Part shown: positions 17,262-25,607 of the stretch, in pieces
Layout of the letters: each line of letters opens with the position of its first letter
Numbering within the stretch: position 1 is the stretch's first letter
Assembly (NCBI RefSeq): GCF_030077735.1
Contig: NZ_JASJEU010000015.1
Span: forward strand, 1-64,000
Length of the DNA: 64,000 nucleotides
From: Gordonibacter faecis
GTDB lineage: Bacteria; Actinomycetota; Coriobacteriia; Coriobacteriales; Eggerthellaceae
Reading direction: 5' to 3'
Position numbers and translations under genes: made by a program
The notes under the pieces: model-generated
Database searches by the model: none
Told to the model about the DNA's origin: nothing
Seen by the model: only the letters and a program-made list of their open reading frames with translations

Positions 17262-18263
17262 TCAGGCCGACGGAACCAAAACATTGCCGTGGGCGCAGTA
17301 GTCGTCTTGGGCGAGGATGTCGCCTTCGTGGTAGTAGGCGGCTCGGGCGCGGCAGCCGCCGCAGCCTTGCTTGTAGTCGCAGGTGCCGCAGGAGCCGGAG
17401 TAGGCTTGCGTGCGCAGCTTCTCGAATACCGGGCTCGTGTTCCATATCTCGTCGAAGGGTTGTGTGCGCACGTCGCCGGCCTCTTCGGTCATGTAGGCAC
17501 AGGGGCGCACAATACCCTCGCTGCCAATGACGCAGTACGTGAGCCCCGCGAGGCACCCGCGCGAGAAGCGCGTCTCCACGCCCAGTTGCTTCGCCACGCG
17601 CGTGAACTGCGGCGCGCAGGTGGGCTTTACGTCAATGGACACGCTTGCCGCCTTCGTCATAAGGTCGGTGAGCAACTTCTCATTCTCAAGCACCTCAAGC
17701 GATGTTTCCTGGATGAACTTGCCGCGACCCACCGGAATCAAAAAGAACACGTAGTGTGCGATGGCGCCTATCTCCACGGCGAAGTCGGTGATGGCGCAAA
17801 TTTCGTCGCGGTTCCAGTCCACCACGGTGGTGTGCAGCTGAAACGGCAGGCCCGCCTGCTTGCATGCTTCGATGCCCGCCATCGTGAGGTCGTAGGCGTG
17901 CTCCAGGCCGCGGAACTTATCGTGCTTCTCGGGCACAAGGCTGTCCACCGAGATACCCATGGCGCACGCCCCGGCCTCCTTCAGGCGCGCGGCCACCTCG
18001 GGCGTGATGAGCGTGCCGTTCGAGCCGAACACGGGACGCAGGCCGTTGCTGGCCGCATGCGCCACCAGCTCATAGATGTCCGGACGCATGAGCGGCTCGC
18101 CGCCCGAGAAGATCATCACCTTGAAGCCGGCACGCGCAATCTCGTCGATCATCTTCTTGCCCTCGGCGGTCGAAAGCTCCCGGTCGCTGGCTTCCTCGGC
18201 GTCCTGATAGCAATGCACACATTTGAGGTTGCATTGGTTCGTCGTCATCCACGACACGAGCAT
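17262..18263 (-). CDS. Radical SAM/SPASM protein, NirJ/Ahb-like
   Basis: The 333-residue protein opens with the radical SAM motif TTNQCNLKCVHCYQDA (Cys 11, 15 and 18) and has SGGEPLMRPDIYELV. It ends with a SPASM-type Cys-rich domain: CLAGLTYCVI, RPCAYM and GTCDYKQGCGGCRARAAYYHEGDILAQDDYC. The CGGCRARA...GDxLAxD ending and the overall length resemble the NirJ/AhbC/AhbD enzymes that modify heme-pathway tetrapyrroles; I infer this from motif similarity only. Other SPASM enzymes, such as peptide modifiers, remain possible, but no precursor peptide gene is seen. The ATG at 18263 follows AAAGGAG. The neighbouring importer could supply or take up a related tetrapyrrole or iron. Confidence 0.75.
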   Translation of the reverse strand: MLVSWMTTNQCNLKCVHCYQDAEEASDRELSTAEGKKMIDEIARAGFKVMIFSGGEPLMRPDIYELVAHAASNGLRPVFGSNGTLITPEVAARLKEAGACAMGISVDSLVPEKHDKFRGLEHAYDLTMAGIEACKQAGLPFQLHTTVVDWNRDEICAITDFAVEIGAIAHYVFFLIPVGRGKFIQETSLEVLENEKLLTDLMTKAASVSIDVKPTCAPQFTRVAKQLGVETRFSRGCLAGLTYCVIGSEGIVRPCAYMTEEAGDVRTQPFDEIWNTSPVFEKLRTQAYSGSCGTCDYKQGCGGCRARAAYYHEGDILAQDDYCAHGNVLVPSA

Positions 18264-18354
18264 GGGCAACTCCTTTCATCTGGGCGCACCGACAGACGGC
18301 GCGCATGACTGCGGCATTCGGAAACGTGAAACGATTGAAAGGAATGCGCCGGTC

Positions 18355-18395
18355 GGACGCGGTACCAGGAGAGATACGGGAGCGGTACCGCGTCC
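18355..18395. promoter_or_regulatory. 12-bp inverted repeat between merR and the radical SAM gene
   Basis: GGACGCGGTACC (18355-18366) and GGTACCGCGTCC (18384-18395) are perfect inverted arms 17 bp apart. They lie 90-130 bp upstream of the radical SAM gene and just after the merR stop. A regulator site or a T-less terminator hairpin are both possible. Confidence 0.45.
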
Positions 18396-18413
18396 AACGA
18401 GCGCCGAATAAGG

Positions 18414-19184
18414 CTAGTCGGCCGGGTCAGGGCAGCCGCGATACGCAGCCACAACGGCCTCCAGGTAATTGAACACCGCTTGGCGCAACTCGTCGAATGA
18501 ACCATCGTCGTTGCCGTGCGGCGCGATGTTTTCCATGAGAATAAAGTTCCGCTCGGCCGTGGCTGCGTCCTGCGATGCATCGAGCGCAAGGTAGCGCTCG
18601 GCCAGGTCACGGTTGCGGGGGCTGTCGAGGGGCTCACCCGCGGGCATGAGGCGAATGGTGTCGGCAATAAGCTCGTGCCACTTCGACACGGACTCGCCGC
18701 GGGCCACGCGCTCATCGGCGGCTTCGCTCGGCGCGTCCTCGCGAATGCAGGTGAGACGCCAGAAGAACTGGCTTTCGCCCTGGCAGCGCTCCACGGCAGA
18801 GGCAAGCGCCTCCCAGTCCGACGGGCCTTCGCCCGCTTCAACGGCCTCATCGTGAAGGGTGCGCAGGGTGGTCATGCGCCGAAACAGCTGCTGGAACTGC
18901 TCTTCGATGGCATCCATCTGCTCGTCGGCCAACTCCTGCAGTGCGGCGGGCGCGTCGAAGAGGGCTGCGTCCGATTTGATTTGGGCGAGAGAAAGCCCCA
19001 GGTACTTCAAGGTAAGGATGCGATAGAGATCCTTCACGTTGTCGTCGGTGTACAGGCGCTGATTCTGAGGGCCCTTCGCCGACGGCGACAGCAGGCCCTG
19101 CTGGTCGTAGTATTGGATCGTGCGCACCGTCACCCCGACGCGGCGGGCAAGCTCGCCCACGGTCAGGTATCGTTGATCGGTCAT
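18414..19184 (-). CDS. MerR-family transcriptional regulator
   Basis: The 256-residue protein has an N-terminal MerR winged HTH (YLTVGELARRVGVTVRTIQYYDQQGLLSPSAKGPQNQRLY), a helical dimerisation segment, and a C-terminal part of about 150 residues rich in acidic and aromatic residues. This C-terminal part may bind an effector, broadly like TipA-type regulators, but no named domain is recognised. GAGGAG precedes the ATG. Upstream lies a promoter with the long 19-bp spacer and central dyad expected for MerR control, so it probably regulates itself. The adjacent radical SAM gene, in the same direction 150 bp downstream, is a likely further target. Confidence 0.85.
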   Translation of the reverse strand: MTDQRYLTVGELARRVGVTVRTIQYYDQQGLLSPSAKGPQNQRLYTDDNVKDLYRILTLKYLGLSLAQIKSDAALFDAPAALQELADEQMDAIEEQFQQLFRRMTTLRTLHDEAVEAGEGPSDWEALASAVERCQGESQFFWRLTCIREDAPSEAADERVARGESVSKWHELIADTIRLMPAGEPLDSPRNRDLAERYLALDASQDAATAERNFILMENIAPHGNDDGSFDELRQAVFNYLEAVVAAYRGCPDPAD

Positions 19185-19237
19185 GCAAGTCTCCTCGTGC
19201 GATGCCGCGTCCAGCCGGCGCGACCGCTTCCTCGTCC

Positions 19238-19265
19238 TTTCGTCGGACGCCCCCGTCCGACGAAA
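19238..19265. promoter_or_regulatory. Perfect 12-bp hairpin in the merR leader
   Basis: TTTCGTCGGACG, CCCC, CGTCCGACGAAA is a perfect palindrome with a 4-base loop. It lies between the merR promoter and start codon, so it would form in the 5' leader RNA. It could be an operator, an attenuator or an RNA-stability hairpin. Confidence 0.5.
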
Positions 19266-19268
19266 CCG

Positions 19269-19299
19269 AGCATATGCGATGACGCTACGTCATCGTCAA
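19269..19299 (-). promoter_or_regulatory. MerR-type promoter with operator dyad
   Basis: On the minus strand TTGACG (-35, 19299-19294) and TATGCT (-10, 19274-19269) are separated by 19 bp. The spacer contains the dyad ATGACG-TAG-CGTCAT. A 19-bp spacer with a central dyad is the hallmark of promoters untwisted by MerR-family activators. Confidence 0.7.
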
Positions 19300-19375
19300 C
19301 GACAATCTGTGAGCTTCTGGGAAATGGAGCAAAAAAGCGGGAAAACCCCTAACAGTAATCCCTGAGGTAAGGACG

Positions 19376-19415
19376 AAATAAAAAAGCGCGTCCCGGAAAG
19401 GAACGCGCTTTCGTA
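19376..19415 (-). terminator. Terminator at the end of the dcw cluster
   Basis: On the minus strand AAAGCGCGT and ACGCGCTTT form a stem followed by TTTATTT, about 20 bases after the divIVA stop. Confidence 0.75.
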
Positions 19416-19435
19416 CCGTTATTCAACCTGCGAAG

Positions 19436-20248
19436 CTAGTCAATCTCTTCGAACTCAAACGCGTCGTCTGCGTCACCGAAGCCGGAGAGATCCTTCTCTA
19501 CGCGGGAGGGCGTCGGGGTGGCCGGTGCCACGGTTACGGCGTTGGTTTGCGGCGTGGCGTAAGAGCTGCCCTCTTTGTTGATGGGAGCCTGCGCCGGGGA
19601 GGTGACAACGCGGCCGGTTGCTGCCTGCTCGGGAGCAGCGACGCGGGCGTGTGCGCTCACGGGCAGCGCGGGCGCGGGCACGTCGCCACCGATCTCGGCC
19701 AGCTTGCGCGTTGCGTCGGTGATGAAGTCGGTCAGCAGCTCCTGGTATTCCTCGCGAGCATCCTCGCGGTCGTCCTCAAGCTTCTTGATGGCGTCGAGCA
19801 CCTTCTGCTTCTCGGTTTCAGCCTTGCCCACAATGCGCTCGGCCTCTTCCTCGGCGTCCTTGATGGTGCTGGCCGCCGTGGCGTTGGCGTTCGCGATAAT
19901 CTCGTCGGCGGAGCGCTGCGCGATGATGAGCGCCTGGGCGATGGCGTTGTCGTCAGCCTTCTTCGCCGCCAGTTCACGCTCAAGCTCAGCGATGCGCGCG
20001 TCTTTGGCCGCCAGTTCCTCATCACTCGCTTTCGCGGCCGGAACCGGCGCATCGTCGATGCGAGCCGGCGTATCAAACCCGGCGAACGAGGTGTCGTCAA
20101 GCTGACTTTCCAGCGTCTCGATCTGGTTGTTCAACCCGTCGATTTCGTCGGCGACGTGCTCAAGGAACACGTCCACTTCGTCGACGTCGTAGCCCTTGCG
20201 GTCTATCGAGAAACTTTGGTTGTGTATCTCAGCCGAGGTGATTGCCAT
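19436..20248 (-). CDS. divIVA: DivIVA/Wag31-family polar growth and division protein
   Basis: The 270-residue protein starts with the DivIVA N-terminal signature (MAITSAEIHNQSFSIDRKG, then YDVDEVDVFLEHVADEID) that binds curved membrane. It continues with long coiled coils (EELAAKDARIAELERELAAKK ... EEAERIVGKAETEKQKVLDAIKKLEDDREDAREEYQELL). A disordered tail rich in Ala/Pro ends in acidic residues. In Actinobacteria it recruits wall-synthesis machinery to poles and septa. It is the last gene of the dcw cluster, 45 bp after yggT, with GAAGGGA before the ATG. Confidence 0.9.
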   Translation of the reverse strand: MAITSAEIHNQSFSIDRKGYDVDEVDVFLEHVADEIDGLNNQIETLESQLDDTSFAGFDTPARIDDAPVPAAKASDEELAAKDARIAELERELAAKKADDNAIAQALIIAQRSADEIIANANATAASTIKDAEEEAERIVGKAETEKQKVLDAIKKLEDDREDAREEYQELLTDFITDATRKLAEIGGDVPAPALPVSAHARVAAPEQAATGRVVTSPAQAPINKEGSSYATPQTNAVTVAPATPTPSRVEKDLSGFGDADDAFEFEEID

Positions 20249-20293
20249 GTCGATCCCTTCGTTACGTCCGCGCGCGAACGCGGTCAGGCGCAG

Positions 20294-20554
20294 TTAAAAC
20301 AAACCTATCACTAATCGTACCCCGAATTGTAATACAAGCAGGGCAATGATAGGGGTTACATCCACCATACCTCCAAGAGGTGGTATGAGCTTCTTAAAAA
20401 GGTTGAGGTACGGATCGCACACTTTGCCCAAAATGCGGTAGATATCGGCAAGGATGCCGCGGTCGGTGGGCAGCCACGACATGATGACATACACGAACAG
20501 CACCATGCTGTACGCATCGGCAAGTGACACGATGAGGTACTTCAGGCTTAGCAC
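20294..20554 (-). CDS. YggT-family small membrane protein
   Basis: This 86-residue protein has two hydrophobic helices and the YggT motif SWLPTDRGILADIYRILGKVCDPYLNLFKKLIPPLGGMVDVTP. Members sit between sepF and divIVA in many Gram-positive genomes and are linked to division and septum architecture, though the biochemical role is unknown. The start is a GTG with AAGGAG 8 bases upstream. Confidence 0.9.
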   Translation of the reverse strand: MLSLKYLIVSLADAYSMVLFVYVIMSWLPTDRGILADIYRILGKVCDPYLNLFKKLIPPLGGMVDVTPIIALLVLQFGVRLVIGLF

Positions 20555-20614
20555 AGGCCTTGCTCCTTAGAACGTAAAGGCAGGTCAAACTTACAATGCA
20601 AACATGCTCCAGCG

Positions 20615-21520
20615 CTACAGCACACCTTGGTTGCGCAGGGCACTTCGTTCGGCCTCGGTCAAAGCATCGCCGCGCGTGATGGCGAACACCTTGTCGGCAA
20701 CGCATTCCACACGGGCATCGAGCGCGCTCGACACGCCAAACGAGAAGTCCAGGATGCGCTTGGCCAGCGAATCAGGCGTGTTGCGCAACGCAAGCACCAC
20801 AGCATCCCCCGCCTTGAGCACCTTGGCCACGCGCTCAACCTCGCCATACGCGGCCGGCTTGATAACCGTGAGCGAACGCGAGGGACCATGGGCCGCCGAA
20901 CCGGAGCCAGCGTAGGCTTCGTACGGGTCAAACGCGCCGGTCACTGCCGAGGACGTTGTACTGGCAGTTGACGACGTGGTGGCCGCATGGGCACCCGCTC
21001 CGACAGACGCTGCGGACGTGCTGGGCTCGAAGAGCGAGTTCAGCCCCTCAGACCTCTCACGCTGAGCCGCCGTGTGGGCCGGCGAAGACGGCGCGGGTGC
21101 GGTGGCATTCACCACCGTGCGCTCGCCGCGGTAGCCACCAGCCGTTGCAGAAGCGCTGCTCACGCGGCGCGGCGGCAGCGGATCACGATTCAAGCTGTCG
21201 GGCACCTGCGTGTGGGCACGCACGTCGTCGATGGACACCAGCTTGGGGAACTCGGAGTCCGACGCGCCTGTACGTGAGGAACGCCCACCACGCGCGGGAC
21301 GCGTGGTCACGGGCGCGTACGGATCGTAGCGCGAGGCCGGAGCTGCATCGTCGTAGTCCGGGCCGTATTCGCCATACTCGTCGTCATAGGTGCCGTAGTC
21401 GTCGGCGTAATCGTCGTAATACTCATCCTGGCCGTGATCGGCCTCGGCAAAGCCGAGTTTCGACTTAATGCCGTCGAGCATTCCCCCATGCTCCGATTTC
21501 TTGATTCTGGGCAGCTCCAT
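20615..21520 (-). CDS. sepF: Cell division protein SepF
   Basis: The 301-residue protein carries the SepF domain at its C-terminus, from SLTVIKPAAYGEVERVAKVLKAGDAV to VFAITRGDALT. This domain polymerises and anchors FtsZ to the membrane in bacteria lacking FtsA. The N-terminus resembles the membrane-binding start of SepF. Between them lies a long low-complexity linker, first Asp/Tyr-rich (EYYDDYADDYGTYDDEYGEYG) and then Ser/Ala/Thr-rich, making this SepF longer than the usual 150-200 residues. I chose the ATG at 21520, which follows AGGTGGTG. It lies 95 bp after yggS. Confidence 0.9.
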   Translation of the reverse strand: MELPRIKKSEHGGMLDGIKSKLGFAEADHGQDEYYDDYADDYGTYDDEYGEYGPDYDDAAPASRYDPYAPVTTRPARGGRSSRTGASDSEFPKLVSIDDVRAHTQVPDSLNRDPLPPRRVSSASATAGGYRGERTVVNATAPAPSSPAHTAAQRERSEGLNSLFEPSTSAASVGAGAHAATTSSTASTTSSAVTGAFDPYEAYAGSGSAAHGPSRSLTVIKPAAYGEVERVAKVLKAGDAVVLALRNTPDSLAKRILDFSFGVSSALDARVECVADKVFAITRGDALTEAERSALRNQGVL

Positions 21521-21614
21521 GTTCACCACCTGCTTCGTTTGATTCCGACGGTCGAACCGCCGCTGCGTTTCATCCTGCTGCTGTTATACAGGCCACGTCC
21601 CCGCGCCTGCGACT

Positions 21615-22307
21615 TCACTTTTCAAAGGCGTCGTCAAACACCGCTCTTCCGATGCGCACTATGGTAGCGCCCGCGGCCACGGCCTCGCGCCAGTCTTCGC
21701 TCATACCCATAGAAAGCCCATCGAACGCCGCCGCCTGCTCGGCGTCCAGGCCAGCGCGCAGTTCATCGCGCAAACGGGCCAGCCCTTCGAAGGTTTCGCG
21801 CGCGGTGGCCGCGTCTCCACGGGGTGCCATGGTCATGAGGCCGCGCACGCGCACGTTGGGAAGCGCGGTGCACACCTCCAGAAGTTCGCGCACGTCAGCG
21901 GGCGTGCGACCGCTTTTGCTGGCCTCGCCCGATACATTCACCTCAAGAAGCACGTCTTGTATCTTGCCTGCGGCGCGGGCCGCTTCGTCAATTTTGCGCG
22001 CGTGCCGCTCTTCGAAAAGCGAATGAATGAGCGCGGCTGACCCCACGATATCCGGGATGCGCCGCGACTGAATATTTCCAATAAAGTGCCACGTGGCCTG
22101 CGGATACACTGCCGCTTTCTGCACGAGGCCCTCGGGGCGATTTTCGCCGAAGTCGTGCGCGCCCGCTACCAGGGCCTCACCCACTGCTTCCGGCCCCACC
22201 GTCTTGGAGACGGCGACAACGCGCACCTCGCGTGGGTCACGGCCGGCGGCTCGACACACCTCCGCCACCTCCGCGGCTACCTTCTTATAGCGTTCTTCAA
22301 CGCCCAC
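21615..22307 (-). CDS. YggS/PLPBP-family pyridoxal-phosphate homeostasis protein
   Basis: The 230-residue product fits the YggS family of PLP-binding proteins: VAVSKTVGPEAV contains the PLP-binding Lys, and GENRPEGLVQK, WHFIGNIQSRR and RVRGLMTMAPRG are conserved segments. It controls free PLP levels and has no known catalytic activity. The GTG at 22307 is favoured because AAAGGGTGA, which also ends pgeF, lies just upstream; a TTG at 22313 is the alternative. The position between pgeF and sepF is the standard dcw order. Confidence 0.9.
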   Translation of the reverse strand: MGVEERYKKVAAEVAEVCRAAGRDPREVRVVAVSKTVGPEAVGEALVAGAHDFGENRPEGLVQKAAVYPQATWHFIGNIQSRRIPDIVGSAALIHSLFEERHARKIDEAARAAGKIQDVLLEVNVSGEASKSGRTPADVRELLEVCTALPNVRVRGLMTMAPRGDAATARETFEGLARLRDELRAGLDAEQAAAFDGLSMGMSEDWREAVAAGATIVRIGRAVFDDAFEK

Positions 22308-22313
22308 GAACAA

Positions 22314-23174
22314 TCACCCTTTCTGCAATACCGCAAACGCGCCGTGGCGGCCGCACCGGCCCCCAGACGCGCGGTAGGAGAAGTACTCATCAGAATGGCA
22401 GACCGTGCACACCCCCGCATCGGCAATGCGGCTTGGTTGCACACCCGCCTGCTCAAGGTCGCGCGTGATGGCGCGCGCCAGGTCAACGTGATGCGCATCG
22501 GGTGCCACTTCTGCGCCGAAGCGCTGCACGAACTGTTCGCGCACATCAGCACCCGTTTCAAAGCAGCACGCACGAATGTGGGGTCCCAGGTAGGCATTCA
22601 GCGTGGAAGCTGCCGTGCGCTCATCAACACCTGTCTCGGCCGCCTCGCGCGCCGCAACGAGCCGCGCGGCCTTGCCCGCCACGCCCGCCACCGCGCCGCG
22701 CCACCCCGCGTGCGCAACGGCGAAGCGCCCCGAGGGCGCAGCCACAATCACCGGGACACAGTCGGCAAAGCACAGAAGCGCCACCACCTCAGGCGCGCCC
22801 ACTACCAGAATATCAGCGCCAGCCGCAGCGTGGCGGCGCGCCTCTTCCACTGCAGCCGCATCGGCCGAGGTCACTTCCACGGCTTCGTCACCGTGCACCT
22901 GGCTGGGAACAAGGAGCGGCGCGTCTGCCGCGCCCAGCGCTTCCAGCAAAAGCGCGCGGTTCACCTCCACCGCAGACAGGTCGTCGTCCACGTGCGATCC
23001 CAAATTCAAGCTGTCGTACGGCGCTTCACTCACCCCGCCCCCACGCGCCGTGAAGGCAATGCGCAGGCCCGTGCGCTCAAACAGCGACTCGTCGGTGAGC
23101 GCGGATATGCGACGCGCGCCAAACAGGCGCGCGTCGAGATGTGGTTTTGGAAGCTCCACGATGTTCGCGAGCAT
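22314..23174 (-). CDS. pgeF: PgeF-type purine nucleoside phosphorylase / peptidoglycan editing factor
   Basis: The 286-residue protein has the laccase-like YfiH/PgeF fold with its metal ligands in VPSQVHGDEAVEV, LCFADCVPVIV and FAVAHAGWRGAVAGVA. Family members have been reported as purine nucleoside-acting enzymes and as a factor preventing wrong amino acids in peptidoglycan; which role applies here is not visible. It lies 12 bp after ftsZ and is coupled to yggS. Confidence 0.88.
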   Translation of the reverse strand: MLANIVELPKPHLDARLFGARRISALTDESLFERTGLRIAFTARGGGVSEAPYDSLNLGSHVDDDLSAVEVNRALLLEALGAADAPLLVPSQVHGDEAVEVTSADAAAVEEARRHAAAGADILVVGAPEVVALLCFADCVPVIVAAPSGRFAVAHAGWRGAVAGVAGKAARLVAAREAAETGVDERTAASTLNAYLGPHIRACCFETGADVREQFVQRFGAEVAPDAHHVDLARAITRDLEQAGVQPSRIADAGVCTVCHSDEYFSYRASGGRCGRHGAFAVLQKG

Positions 23175-23186
23175 GCGGGCGAACCC

Positions 23187-24326
23187 TTAGCGCTGGCGCT
23201 TCAGGAAGTCGGGAATGTAATCCTCATCCGCAAAGCGACCGCTGTTCGACGACGTGGAGAACGACACCGGCGGCGCAGAAGGCTGCGGCGTGGACACCGG
23301 CATCGACGGCTCCGGCGTGGTGGATGCAAACAGGTTGCTGCGCGAGAAGTCCATGGAGGACTGCTGCTGGCCGTTGGACTTAAAACCCGTGGCAATAACC
23401 GTGATGCGCACCTGGTCACCCATGCCCTCATCGACAATCTGGCCGTAGATGATGTTGGCGTTCTCGTCGGCGCAGGCCTCAACGGTGCGAGCCGCGGCAT
23501 CCACTTCGGTAAGCGTCAAGTCAGGCCCACCGGCAATGGAGAACAGCACGCGCGAAGCACCCGCGATGGAGGTCTCCAGCAAGTTCGAGTTCGTGGCCTG
23601 CTGAGCGGCGTCGAGCGCACGGTTTTCGCCCTGCGCAATGCCGATGCCCATCATGGCCGTGCCAGCATCCTTCATGACGGTGCGGATGTCCGCGAAGTCA
23701 AGGTTGATGAGGCCCGGAATGGTGATGAGGTCGGTCACGCCCTGGATGCCCTGGCGCAGCGTGTCGTCGGCGATGCGGAACGCGTCCAGCATGCTCGTTT
23801 TCTTGTCAACAATTTCCAGCAAGCGGTCGTTCGGGATAACAATGAGCGTGTCAACTTTTTGCGACAGCAGATCGACACCCTGCTCGGCCTGGTTCCGGCG
23901 CGTACGGCCCTCAAACGAGAACGGCTTGGTAACCACGCCCACCGTCAGCGCGCCAATTTCTTCGCGCGCAATTTCAGCAATAATAGGAGCGGCGCCCGTA
24001 CCCGTGCCGCCGCCTTCGCCAGCCGTAACGAACACCATGTCCGCTTCGGCAAGCGCCTCGCGAATTTCCGCGCGGCTTTCTTCCGCCGCCTGGCAACCCA
24101 CCTCAGGATTCGCACCGGCACCCAGGCCGCGTGTCAACTCCTCGCCGATGTGAATCGTCTTGTCGGCATCCGACATGAGCAAGGCCTGTCGGTCGGTGTT
24201 CACGGCGATAAACTCGACGCCACGCACCCCCGCCTCGACCATGCGGTTCACGGCATTCGTGCCGCCGCCTCCGACACCGACGACCTTAATGACCGCCAAA
24301 TGATCGGAACCCATTTTGTTTGGCAT
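23187..24326 (-). CDS. ftsZ: Cell division GTPase FtsZ
   Basis: The 379-residue tubulin homologue forms the division ring. The GTP-binding signature GEGGGTGTGAAP, N-terminal KVVGVGGGGTNAVNRM and T7-loop segment INLDFADIRTVM are all present. The C-terminal tail ends in DYIPDFLKRQR, the conserved peptide bound by SepF. I chose the ATG at 24326, which has GGAGG 5 bases upstream; an upstream in-frame start would add 19 residues. The 210-bp gap to ftsQ contains a candidate promoter. Confidence 0.97.
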   Translation of the reverse strand: MPNKMGSDHLAVIKVVGVGGGGTNAVNRMVEAGVRGVEFIAVNTDRQALLMSDADKTIHIGEELTRGLGAGANPEVGCQAAEESRAEIREALAEADMVFVTAGEGGGTGTGAAPIIAEIAREEIGALTVGVVTKPFSFEGRTRRNQAEQGVDLLSQKVDTLIVIPNDRLLEIVDKKTSMLDAFRIADDTLRQGIQGVTDLITIPGLINLDFADIRTVMKDAGTAMMGIGIAQGENRALDAAQQATNSNLLETSIAGASRVLFSIAGGPDLTLTEVDAAARTVEACADENANIIYGQIVDEGMGDQVRITVIATGFKSNGQQQSSMDFSRSNLFASTTPEPSMPVSTPQPSAPPVSFSTSSNSGRFADEDYIPDFLKRQR

Positions 24327-24391
24327 TGTATCCTCCACACCTGCTGCGTTTTGAGTCTGCGATTCCCGTTGGGTACAGTTCACGTGGGGTT

Positions 24392-24419
24392 ATTGTACAC
24401 GATGCTCAACCATTTGCAA
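24392..24419 (-). promoter_or_regulatory. Candidate ftsZ promoter
   Basis: In the gap between ftsQ and ftsZ the minus strand reads TTGCAA (24419-24414), 16 bp, then TACAAT (24397-24392), about 65 bases before the ftsZ start. The match is moderate and the position sensible for internal dcw transcription of ftsZ. Confidence 0.45.
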
Positions 24420-24536
24420 ATTACACCGAGGTAATGAAAACCGCACGTCCACAGATATAGCGGATGAACGGAACTGAGCCGTGCGCCTTATAAGGATTAC
24501 GCGCCCGCGCAGGCGAAAACGCCGCTTCAAAAAGCG

Positions 24537-25607
24537 CTACAGCGCGCGCCAGGTGGGGCGTTCGACGGCTCGGACGTTGATGTAAACGACATCCGGGTTG
24601 TCTTCCATGATTTTGAGGCAGACGCGTTCCTTTTCGCGGATGTCGTCTGCTTTGCCGAAGGCTATCTCTACGCCGCTGTCCAGTTCGAGCTTTGTTTCCT
24701 CGGGACCGGCGGCCGATACCTTGGTGACGTGGTCGGCCAAATCGGTGGTCAGGCCCGACACAATGTCAAGCGCGTTATTCACGTTATCGTCGGAGCAGTA
24801 CGTGCCGATGTCGGCCTTCGTTGCGTAGGGTACGTCGGTGATAGCCAGCACGGCGGCGGCATCCTCGTACACCTTGGGGCTGGTGGCCTTACCTGTTTCG
24901 GACTCGGGGTCGGGGATGGGCATGAGCCACATGTGATCCGATGCGATGGCCCACTGCTTGACAGACGTGGCGTCCTCGGTGGGCACGTGCACCACTGCAG
25001 CGATGGTACGCTCGGTTACCGCCAGTTCCAACGTGTTGGGAAATACGCGTTTGACCTGCGCGTCTTTCACCCACGAGTTCTTCAGCAGCCGCTCGCGAAT
25101 GCCGGAGGCATCCACGCGCAGAAGCGTGGTGTTCGCGGGCACGTTCGCCATGTTCGTCATGTCGTTGGCCGTGAGGTGCTCCACGCCGGAAACTGTCACG
25201 TTTTCGATGGCGAATGCGTCGGAGTAGTACACGGCAACGCCGCCGCCCACGAGCGCGGCCACCACGCAGAGCACGGCCACAATGCGGATGACGTGGCGAC
25301 GGTAGGTGTTGTGGGCGCGCTGGGCACGTTCGGCGCGGTCGAGGTCACCCACGCGCACCGACGTGATGCGCTGCTGCGGACGCGGCGAACCCGTGTAGCG
25401 GCCGCCCGGCATAGCGCGGTAGGCCCCGGCCTGCGAAGGGCGCGACGAAGTGCGCCCGGAACTGGTCGGACGATTCCCCTGCCGCGTGCTCCTGCCCGCC
25501 TTCGCTTGCGAGCGGGTAGAACGCGACGAGGGCGCTGGCGTCCGTCCGCGTCCTGACTTACTGCGAGAACCCGAGGAAGCGGACTTCCGGTTGTAATTCG
25601 ATGCCAT
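24537..25607 (-). CDS. ftsQ: Cell division protein FtsQ/DivIB
   Basis: The 356-residue protein has a Ser/Arg-rich basic cytoplasmic tail of about 105 residues, one membrane helix (VIRIVAVLCVVAALVGGGVAVYY), then a POTRA domain (AFAIENVTVSGVEHLTANDM) and the FtsQ region (LLKNSWVKDAQVKRVFPNTLELAVTERT). It links early and late division proteins at the septum. The ATG at 25607 lies inside the murB 3' end, giving a 50-base overlap in a different frame. Confidence 0.9.
   Translation of the reverse strand: MASNYNRKSASSGSRSKSGRGRTPAPSSRSTRSQAKAGRSTRQGNRPTSSGRTSSRPSQAGAYRAMPGGRYTGSPRPQQRITSVRVGDLDRAERAQRAHNTYRRHVIRIVAVLCVVAALVGGGVAVYYSDAFAIENVTVSGVEHLTANDMTNMANVPANTTLLRVDASGIRERLLKNSWVKDAQVKRVFPNTLELAVTERTIAAVVHVPTEDATSVKQWAIASDHMWLMPIPDPESETGKATSPKVYEDAAAVLAITDVPYATKADIGTYCSDDNVNNALDIVSGLTTDLADHVTKVSAAGPEETKLELDSGVEIAFGKADDIREKERVCLKIMEDNPDVVYINVRAVERPTWRAL

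Noticed and set aside
17040..18308. 422-codon plus-strand frame opposite the radical SAM gene
   Set aside because: The minus-strand gene has the full radical SAM and SPASM Cys pattern; the plus-strand frame is its shadow.
22086..24434. 782-codon open frame on the plus strand across pgeF and ftsZ
   Set aside because: It lies antisense to clear pgeF and ftsZ genes, has Arg/His-rich composition typical of high-GC shadow frames and no recognisable domain.
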